Part shown: in pieces, positions 56,740-64,000 of the stretch
Layout: the number at the start of each line of letters is the position of its first letter
Numbering within the stretch: the stretch's first letter is position 1
NCBI GenBank assembly: GCA_039707465.1
Contig: CM077645.1
Location: 146,003,503-146,067,502, forward strand
Source: Rhabdophis nuchalis
Taxonomy: Eukaryota > Chordata > Lepidosauria > Squamata > Natricidae
Length of the DNA: 64,000 bases
Direction: 5' to 3'
Translations under genes and position numbers: made by a program
The notes under the pieces: model-generated
The model's input: the letters and a program-made list of their open reading frames with translations, nothing else
What the model was told of the DNA's origin: nothing
The model's database searches: none

Positions 56740-57206
56740 TGTTAGCAACTCTGGGTTCAGAACCAGTGTCACAACTCTGGTCCCTTAACCAGTGTTAGCA
56801 AATAAATGCGGCATAGTGTAATTCACCGGACAGTAAAGAGATACGTTGCTGTAAACCACAAACAAACTCTAAAACAGTGATAGTAAGAAAATAAATAGTC
56901 TTTACTTTGTAGCAACTAAAATGCTTCTTCCGACTAACTCTCAAACAAATAACAGTCCAACACCAAACACAGAATTATCTCACAGTGATGCAAAACAATA
57001 CTCCTTCTTCTTCTTCAACGGCAATCAGGAAAACACAGGATCACAAGGAATCGAACAGGGAGTGAGCTGCATTCCTGACCTTGATTATATAGTATAGCTG
57101 ATACTCACAGCCAATCAGATTCAAACAGTTTTTAAAGCTACATAACTCCTTAAGAACATAGGCTCATATATATTGTCAACCCAATATAAGGCTGCATATC
57201 CTAACA
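56740..57206 (-). mobile_element. Solo LTR, minus orientation, perfect 5-bp target duplication
   Basis: 467 bp, reverse complement of the LTR at 43926-44400: starts tgttagcaactctgggttca and ends gcatatcctaaca. Flanked by gcaac at 56735-56739 and 57207-57211. TATA-like sequence on the minus strand at about 57083-57100 is less clear than in the other copy. No internal region; solo by LTR-LTR recombination. Confidence 0.93.
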
Positions 57207-57579
57207 GCAACCACACTAGAGTCGTGTTGACACCAGAAAATAATTTAGGACGAGGAAGATGCGCGTTCAAACTCCCTAACTGATTTTGGCCTAACACGCT
57301 TTTCAGTAAGACTACCTCACAGGGTTGTTTGTGTCAGGATAACAATATAAACTGTTTTAAGCTCTTAGAGAAACAGGGAAATACTGTATAAATGGAACTC
57401 TAACCCCAATAAATACATAAACAAAGGAGCTCTTAAAATAATTACAGATGGCATAATACGCTTTCCACACCATACTTAACCACATTAAAACTGTGGTTTC
57501 ATCACTTAACTGGACAGGATACAATTAAACATGCTTGTATTTTTCATATACTGTATATGGCAGTAAAAAGAAGGAGGAG

Positions 57580-57745
57580 AAGGAGGAGGAGATGACAGAG
57601 AATGAGGTGGCTGGATGGAGTCACTGAAGGAGTCAGCGTGAGCTTAAATGGACTCCACAGGATGGTAGAGGACAGGAAGGCCTGGAGGAACATTGTCCAT
57701 GGGGTCGTGATGGGTCAGACACGGCTTTGCGACTAACAACAAAAT
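57580..57745 (+). mobile_element. Bov-B LINE 3' end fragment
   Basis: gagaatgaggtggctggatg, gcttaaatggactccacagg and ggcctggaggaacattgtcc; ends gcgactaacaacaaa. Shortest of the four Bov-B pieces. Confidence 0.87.
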
Positions 57746-57776
57746 ATGACAGTCATGTGATGCAATTAATTCACTT

Positions 57777-57985
57777 TAATAATAAATAAATAATAATAAA
57801 TTTAATTTATAGACCGCTCCCTCTCCCCGGGGGGACTCGGAGCAGTGCACAGGGAAGTTAAAAATACAATAAATATACATAAATAACTAAAAGGCAAATT
57901 AAACAATTATCCCTGCGCTAAAATTCCCAATTTAAATTACTAAAATCCCATGATAAAAGAGACTACCCTAGGCCGGCCAAGCAGA
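57777..57985 (-). mobile_element. L2-like LINE 3' end with (AAT)/(AAAT) tail
   Basis: A ttaataataaataaataa tail, then gaccgctccctctccccggg, and ccctaggccggccaagcaga at its 5' break. Reverse orientation, short. Confidence 0.85.
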
Positions 57986-58534
57986 AAACTTTGCACCAAA
58001 AGCATCATTTCAGTATTATTTCAGGAAACTGTAAGATGTATGCTGAATCTATTTGTTACTCTGAAAATATTTGTTTTTGAACGAACTGTGTATCGGTGTG
58101 TCAAAGAGATAGTAATTCTTAGTCTTCAAGCTCCAAATTTAATGGCAACACACCACATGAAAACAGAAACAGATGGTTTTTTTCCCTGAGAAATTGGATG
58201 GAAAAATTGTGGCATATTTTATTACCAGAAAGTTTCCCCCACTATGGAAGATATTCCAAGGAGAACTGAAAGTTGACATGGTTATTGAGATGGCCCTCAT
58301 TTTTCTTACAGCTGCAAAAACTATCATGCTCCAGCAATTTTGGAAGAACTCACTATGAAGATGATATAAAATAATGTCAAGGATCAAATATCAGAATAAA
58401 CAGCTGCCAAACAACTGCTGTCTAGTCTAGACTGTCCTATTATTTTATTTGTTTCTTTCATTTAGAATTTACACACACTTGTTGTTTATCACATTTTATT
58501 ACAGGTTAATTTGTAAATATATTTTTTTAAAATA
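57986..58534. other. Intergenic segment, nothing recognised
   Basis: Short frames at 57950-58387 have no recognisable family. No gene assigned. Confidence 0.35.
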
Positions 58535-59148
58535 CAGGTAGTCTTTGACTTACTCCTGTTACTTGTTTCAGATTCTGCCAACATAGCAGTTTGAAAGAAT
58601 GTAAAAATGCTAGTAGAAACCTTTGGTGGGGAGGTAACAGAATTTTGTGCGCCTTAGGCATTTAGTCATGCCGGCCACATGACCACAGAAACATCTTCGG
58701 ACAGCTCTGGCTCTTCAGCTTTGAAACAGAGTTGAGCACCACCCCCTAGGGTCGGGAACGACTAGCACATATGTGCGAAGGGAACCTTTATCTTTTTTAA
58801 GTTAGAACAGCACTGAAAAAAGTGATTTATGACTATTTTTCACATTTTGATTTGTAGCATCCCTATAGTCATGTGATCAAAATTCAGCCACTTGGCAACT
58901 GACTCATATTTATGACAGTTTCAGTGTCCCAGGGTCATGTGATCATCTTTTGCAACCCTCCGACAAGCAAAGTCAACAAGGAGGCCAGATTCACTGAACA
59001 AGAGGATTACTAGCTTAACAATTACAGTGCTTCACTTAACAACTCAGGCAAGAACGGTCATAAAATGGTACGAAACACATTTAACATCTGCCTCACTTTG
59101 TAACACAAACTTTGGGACTCTATTGTGGTCCTAGGTCAAGGACTACCT
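58535..59148 (-). mobile_element. TA-flanked MITE split by a SINE
   Basis: caggtagtctttgacttact and ggtcaaggactaccta termini; body with agtcatgtgatcaaaattca and agggtcatgtgatcatcttt. Interrupted at about 58551-58798 by a Sauria-type SINE. Flanked by TA. Confidence 0.85.
58551..58798 (+). mobile_element. Sauria-type SINE, 5'-truncated
   Basis: Starts inside the SINE body (gattctgccaacatagcagt), then catgccggccacatgaccac, ggctcttcagctttgaaaca, gtcgggaacgactagcacat and the tail gaagggaacctttatctttt. The tRNA-like head is absent. Confidence 0.9.
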
Positions 59149-59738
59149 ATAATGTCCCACGTGCTCTTTCCAGTCAATATATTTCACCAAAAAAACACAC
59201 TGGATCTTTTAGTTCTGGCAGTATTTCTTATTGAATATGAGTGAAACCTTAGTTGACCAGGCAACAGCCATAATGTTATTTTAAGGTATTCCCCAAGCAT
59301 GTTTCAATATATGCAAAGACCCAAAAATAAAATAAAAATCTGAACGTAACCACTATATGTATATTCCTAAGCCTATATTTTACTACACAAATTCTTGCCA
59401 GACAGCTGAGATTACAACCTCAGCCTGTTCCGAGCATGTACTGTTAAGTACACAATGGATGGCAGGCCTGGAGTCGCTTCTGAATAATCCAATGGCTTGT
59501 AGCCTTGACAGCTCTACTCACTCGCTAAAAATTCTTGTTTCTCATTTTAAAGAATAAAGAATGATTTCCTCGGGGGGGGGGGTGATTGGGGGGAGGGGGG
59601 AAACCCCAAGACTGCTTACGGTGCCTTTCCAGAACATTAAAAAAAAAAGTTGTGGGTTTCTTATTAAAATTAATGCTTTGGTTCAATATCAGATACTCTC
59701 CAATACACTATGAATGTAATCTAGGTAAATTCACAATA
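59149..59738. other. Intergenic segment, nothing recognised
   Basis: G-rich run at about 59572-59600. No gene or named repeat. Confidence 0.35.
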
Positions 59739-60114
59739 CAGGTAGTCCACGACTTACGACCTCAAATAAGTCCAAAATTTCTGTTCTTAAGCGAGACATT
59801 TGTTAAGTGAATCTTGCCCATTTTGCCATGGTTGTTAAGTGAATCCCTGCAGTTGTGAAGTTAGTAACACGGGTGTTAAGTGAATCTGGCTTTCTCATTT
59901 GACTTTGTTTATCAGAAGGTCACAAAAGGTGATCCCACGATACTACAACTGTCATAAATGTGAGTCGTTTGCCAAGCCTCTGAATTTTGATCATGTGACT
60001 ATGGGAATGCCACAATAGTCATAAGTGTGAAAAATTGTCATATGTCACTATTTTCAGGGCCATTGTAACTTTGAAAGGTCACTAAATGAAATGTTGGAAG
60101 CTGAGGAATACCTG
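59739..60114 (+). mobile_element. TA-flanked MITE (CAGGTAGTC family), complete
   Basis: 376 bp. Termini caggtagtccacgacttacg and gctgaggaatacctg, TA on both sides (59737-59738, 60115-60116). Interior gcgagacatttgttaagtga, gtttatcagaaggtcacaaa and gttgtaact-type motifs. Best-preserved uninterrupted copy here. No coding capacity; TA flanks suggest a Tc1/mariner-type transposase in trans. Confidence 0.88.
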
Positions 60115-60124
60115 TATACATTCA

Positions 60125-60833
60125 TCCAGTTCTGACAGGTTCTAGAGAACCGGTAGTGGAAATTTTGATTAGCTCGGAGAACCGGCAAGTAATTAATAAT
60201 AATAATAATAATTTATTAAATTTCTAAACCGCCCCCTCTCCCCGGAGGGACTCGGGGCGGTCTACAGGAAAATTAAGAACATCTAAAACATAACAATACA
60301 TACATATTTAAAACCAAATTAAATAGTTAAACCTGTACTAAAATTTTCTAAAAAACATTAAAACTATATCCCATTAAAACCTGATTAAAACAATTTAAAC
60401 TTCAGACTGGGGCAAGGAGCATAAATTAGGCCAGGTGATGGAAAAGATGGGTCTTTAATTTTTGGCGGAAGGAGCGGAGGTCCGTAGTAGTTCTAATATC
60501 GGCGGGGTAGGTCGTTCCAAAGGGTTGGGCCCACCACAGAGAAGGCTCTTCCCCTGGGCGTCGCGCACTGGCATTGCCTAGCGGACGGCACCCGGAGAAG
60601 TCCCTCTCTGTGGGAGGCCTGGCCCCGCCCCTGCTGCCTCCCAGCTGATCTTCTTTTGTTGCCTTGAAAAAGGAGAATGGAGCTGGAAAGCAGATTAGTG
60701 GGGTGGGGAGAGAATGGGGATTTTGCAGTAACTTTCCCTGCCACACCCACAAAGCCATGCCCACAAAGCCATGCCATACCCACAAAGCCATGCCCACATA
60801 AGTGGTAGTAAAAATGTTTAAATCCCACCACTG
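60125..60833 (-). mobile_element. hAT-like element split by an L2-like LINE
   Basis: Left part tctgacaggttctagagaac and gctcggagaaccggcaagta; right part ggggattttgcagtaacttt and aatcccaccactg. A LINE tail of about 450 bp lies between. Same family as 16444 and 24015. Internal tandem (cacaaagccatgccc) units near 60750-60800. Confidence 0.78.
60195..60640 (-). mobile_element. L2-like LINE 3' end with (AAT)n tail
   Basis: A taataataataataat tail, aaccgccccctctccccgga, ggactcggggcggtctacag, then the minus frame ...HREGLLRVPSARQCQ, ATPRGRAFSVVGPTLWNDLP. Inserted in the hAT-like element. One frameshift in the C-terminal part. Confidence 0.9.
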
Positions 60834-61586
60834 ATTTGCACCAGTTAAATTAAACAAATGTTCTTTGTGCAACATGCTTAAACTGAAAGGAAAAAAGAAA
60901 CAAAATTAACCAAGTTTAGAAGATTAGGCAACTCATGGTTAAGTCTTTATCCAATCCGATTAAGCATGTTCTGCGAGCACAGCTACAGCATAGCCCACAT
61001 AATGCAATGTATGATGCAATAGAGTTATGTCCCCTATGAAATGGAAAACATAATTTAAATAAATGCGAGATGATTTAAAAAGAAATGTTTGGTCTTCATT
61101 TTATGAATTCATGTGGGAATGTCATGAATTCATTTGAGAATTCATCCAGAATTCCCTGGCCAGCATGCTTTTTTCCAAGGCATATCTTACAAACAACTTC
61201 CCTTTTAATTTTGTACTTTCTCTTGCTACATTTCCACACACCTTAAAGTTAGGGAAGGTTGAGAAAATCTGCTCTGAACTACCCCCACCCCCCAGTTTTA
61301 CTTGATGGTATTACTTTCCCAAGCCACTCTTCCATTCTTTCAGATTTTGAAGTTTATTTCAAGATAGTGGCTGCAGGATGATTCTAGCAATCTCCAGGAT
61401 ATGAAGAGGAAACTATGACCCTTTCAACACAATTAAGTTCATATGCTATTTACCTCTCCCTGGGTTGGAAGGTCAAAAGGTATTATGGAAGAGGACAACA
61501 GTAAACAATCCTTTTTTATTGCCAAGAAAAGTACATGGATTTACCTTGCCAATGAAGTTATGTGGATCTGAGTGCTACTTAAAGGA
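60834..61586. other. Intergenic segment, nothing firm recognised
   Basis: AT-rich; one decayed hAT-like arm (cagaattccctggccagcat at about 61147). No gene. Confidence 0.35.
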
Positions 61587-61678
61587 AGTCCTTCCTTCCT
61601 TCCTTCCTTCCTTCCTTCCTTCCTTCCTTCCTTCCTTCCTTCCTTCCTTCCTTCCTTCCTTCCTTCCTTCCTTCCCTT
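61587..61678. repeat. (TTCC)n microsatellite
   Basis: About 22 near-perfect CCTT units. Lys/Glu and Pro/Ser frames are artefacts. Confidence 0.95.
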
Positions 61679-61727
61679 CTGAATTTCCTGCTGAACAATA
61701 TTAGATAACCTGGATGCTTGGTCCTTT

Positions 61728-61985
61728 GACAATAATAATAGTAGTAATTTTATTTATTATAGAAATGGGAGAAAAATGCTGTCACGTCCTCTTTAAAATC
61801 TAATTTATAGTAGTAAATTTAATATGGTTGTCCACTCTGAAAGACTTTGGTGGCTTAAAAATCCATAAAAAGAGTAAAACCCACAAAAAGAGACCGTCCA
61901 GATTAAAACAACTACAACATCAAAACATAAAACCAATACAATAGCGATTCAGTCTATCAATTAACGCTAGGCCTGGATGTTACAA
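61728..61985 (-). mobile_element. Probable LINE 3' end, decayed
   Basis: An aataataatagtagtaatt tail and a long A-rich 3' UTR-like stretch ending ttaacgctaggcctg, as in the L2-like 3' ends (compare ...ccctaggccggc at 57970). The C-terminal signature is not reached. Confidence 0.5.
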
Positions 61986-63579
61986 TTGTATCAACACGAA
62001 TTAAAAAGAATCAATTGTAAAATTCTCAGAGCCCATAACATATAATAATATCCATTCCTGTGCATTCAGACTGGTTAATTATATGCTGTTTTTAGGGAAT
62101 CATTTATATCTGGAAAGGAAGAAGAACTTGCTTTTTCCAATCTTCCATTTAACCTTAAAATTACAAACCAGTTGCACAGCTGGTAGAATTTCCATAGTAG
62201 TTTCCGAGTTCAGTGAACTAAGGTGAAATTACTTTGGGTGAAGAAGAGGAGCTGAGCAGGCTTCACTCTAGTGTTCATTTAGGCGGCCACATCAGATATG
62301 CTCCAGAGACTCAGAAGAGACAGCAAAGCCACAGTATAGCTTGACTGTTGGCTCTTGGCTTAGCTCAGCCACTGTAGTTCATTCATGATTAATCAGCCTG
62401 AAGTGCAAACCAGGCCAATAAACATATATGAAACCTATTTTAAGATCACCGTGCCTGCCAACAATTTTATTCCAAGCAGGGCTCCAATCCTGTCCAGGTC
62501 TTCAGAAGCCAACCTGACCACATGGTTAGCTTAAAAGTAAGTGGTGTTTATTATCACAAGCACCTACTTCTTGAAAGTAAATGCATAGATGACTCTGGAT
62601 ATAAATCACTGTGAACATGAACACTTTCCAGTTTCACTTGCACCCTCCTACTCAGCAATCCTATGACCTGGGTGTGTGTGTCTCCCTCTCTCTCTGTGTT
62701 TGTCTTTCTCTCTCTCCTCTCACACAAAATGTTGCTCATATCAATGAGCATCGACTTCAATGATCCAGACCAAAAGGAAAATTCAGCTGACTTCTGGACT
62801 TACCTTAAGAGTACACCCTAAAATCAATTCCCTTGTCCATCTCCCCTGGCCAAGTGGCATCCTTGGCTGTTGTGGCTATGGATGATGGAAGCTGTGGTCA
62901 AAGTCTTAAGGATTACAGCCAGCTGGACCCAAGGAAGCCTCTGTCTTGAATCCTACTTAAATAACATTTCATCCAATGGGTCACTTCTTTTCAAACGATC
63001 CATTTGGCACCAGGTGGTTAAATTAAATTGGAATTTTTAATTACAATTTTTAACGCCTTTAAAAAATAAGCAAATACAAGTGCTGCAGTTTTGCCCATCT
63101 GAATGGATGTGTTGCTTTGAAAGTCAATATTGGAGAACTAGAAGATTGTAAGTAATTGTGGCTGTTTGCGCCACAATGAATTACAGTAGTGACGTTTGAT
63201 AGCCTCCAGTATTAAATAATGCCTCTTGGGTGAAAGCATGGAAGCCTCACATGGCACAAATGGTGCTTTTGTGCTTTTTTTAGTTTCTGCCCGCAAACAC
63301 CCAACCTGATGCTATGTGTTGGATTTCGACTGCCAGAATTGCCAGCCAGCAATGGACTTTGTGCCTAGGACTCAGGATGACGGGAACAAGAGTCCATCGT
63401 ATTTGGAAGACCGAAGAAAAGGATGAAGGCATGGAAGGTCACTAGGAAACTGGAAATTAGAGAGTAGGGAGTGAGGGTTGGGAACCTAGTCAAGATTGTC
63501 ACAATCTTGCCAAAGCACATTTGCAGAGAGCTGAAGATCAGAATTTTCCATGCAAGAAAATATCATTTTGAAGGGTCCA
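61986..63579. other. Intergenic segment, nothing firm recognised
   Basis: Short TG/TC patches near 62672-62720, the latter part of a simple repeat. No gene or confident repeat. Confidence 0.35.
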
Positions 63580-63780
63580 TGGTGTTCTCTGAGCTTGCTA
63601 GTTTTCTTGCAGACGTGTCATTACCCAAGCTAGGTAACATCTTCAGTGCTAGCAAGGAATAAATAAGTTCTTACTAACACTGATGTTACCTAGTTTGGAT
63701 AATGAAATGTCTGTAAGAAAGCTCAAAGAGCATCAAAGAGTGCTCCTTTCAGTCCTGAGCTACAAATATTCTCCTTTATT
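63580..63780. mobile_element. Foldback repeat (GGTAACATC..GATGTTACC type)
   Basis: Arms gagcttgctagttttcttgc / aagctaggtaacatcttcag on the left and gatgttacctagtttggata / gtctgtaagaaagctcaaag on the right around a short loop (63645-63675), outer parts to tcctgagctacaaatattct. It shares the outward motif (t/c)GAAA(t/c)GTCT-NN-AAG with the foldbacks at 35990 and 38504, so may belong to one superfamily. Confidence 0.65.
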
Positions 63781-64000
63781 GGTAAAACATCATTTATTGA
63801 ATATCTGTCTTTCGTGTGGTTGCTGTTCAGATCGCATCAGCTTTCAGCAGAAGTATGAATGGGCTGATCATGATGATGTGAGCATTGTGGACAATCTAGA
63901 AAGTCCATCTTAAGTAAGATGACCGCTGGCAAGTGCATTGGTATGACTGTAAGAGGGCCAATGAGGGTTAGGAGGCTGTTTTACATGGCCACCATCGGCA
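63781..64000. other. Edge of window, nothing firm recognised
   Basis: Short remaining sequence; the open frame to 63913 has no recognisable similarity and overlaps the foldback repeat end. Confidence 0.35.

Noticed and set aside
63471..63913. Two small frames (63 and 76 residues) near the window end as genes
   Set aside because: They run across the foldback repeat at 63580-63780 and show no family similarity.

Overview
The window is vertebrate nuclear DNA from a squamate reptile, most probably a snake. The evidence is the repeat content: Bov-B LINE 3' ends, Sauria-type SINEs with a Bov-B-like tail, CR1, L2-like and L1 LINE fragments, tRNA-headed SINEs whose tails carry AATAG-type repeats, a GATA (Bkm-type) tract, and many short hAT-like foldback elements. 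The species cannot be named from this sequence alone.

There is one confident protein-coding gene, the forkhead transcription factor FOXF2, on the minus strand. Exon 1 (14473 down to 13447) encodes the forkhead domain and most of the protein. A 10.1-kb GT-AG intron follows. Exon 2 (3359 down to 3187) encodes the conserved C-terminus ending in DIKPCVM. The two coding exons join in phase 1 to give a predicted 399-residue protein. A probable 3' UTR runs down to a canonical AATAAA near 1153-1158 (minus sense), and a CpG-rich promoter/5' UTR lies at about 14474-15420. FOXQ1 and FOXC1, which are FOXF2 neighbours in other vertebrates, were not found here.

Layout: 1-3186 is the downstream flank and 3' UTR, with one Bov-B fragment at the far edge. 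3187-14473 is FOXF2; its intron is almost free of recognisable interspersed repeats but rich in microsatellites. 14474-23000 is GC-rich upstream flank with a few small DNA elements, Bov-B pieces and triplet repeats. From about 23 kb to 64 kb the sequence is intergenic and dense in repeats. L2-like LINE tails, CR1, L1, SINEs, hAT-type elements, TA-flanked MITEs, two solo LTRs in opposite orientation and foldback repeats are often nested there, and several have intact target-site duplications.

No other host gene, tRNA gene, rRNA gene or CRISPR array was found, and I see no undescribed gene system. The most informative observations are about transposable elements: a shared nnnTAnnn target duplication among most of the hAT-like elements, an inverted pair of hAT-like elements with a length-variable AAAG tract at the same internal site, LINE 3' tails that seed different microsatellites, unusually many long poly-G runs, and a sharp contrast between the repeat-poor FOXF2 intron and the repeat-dense intergenic DNA.
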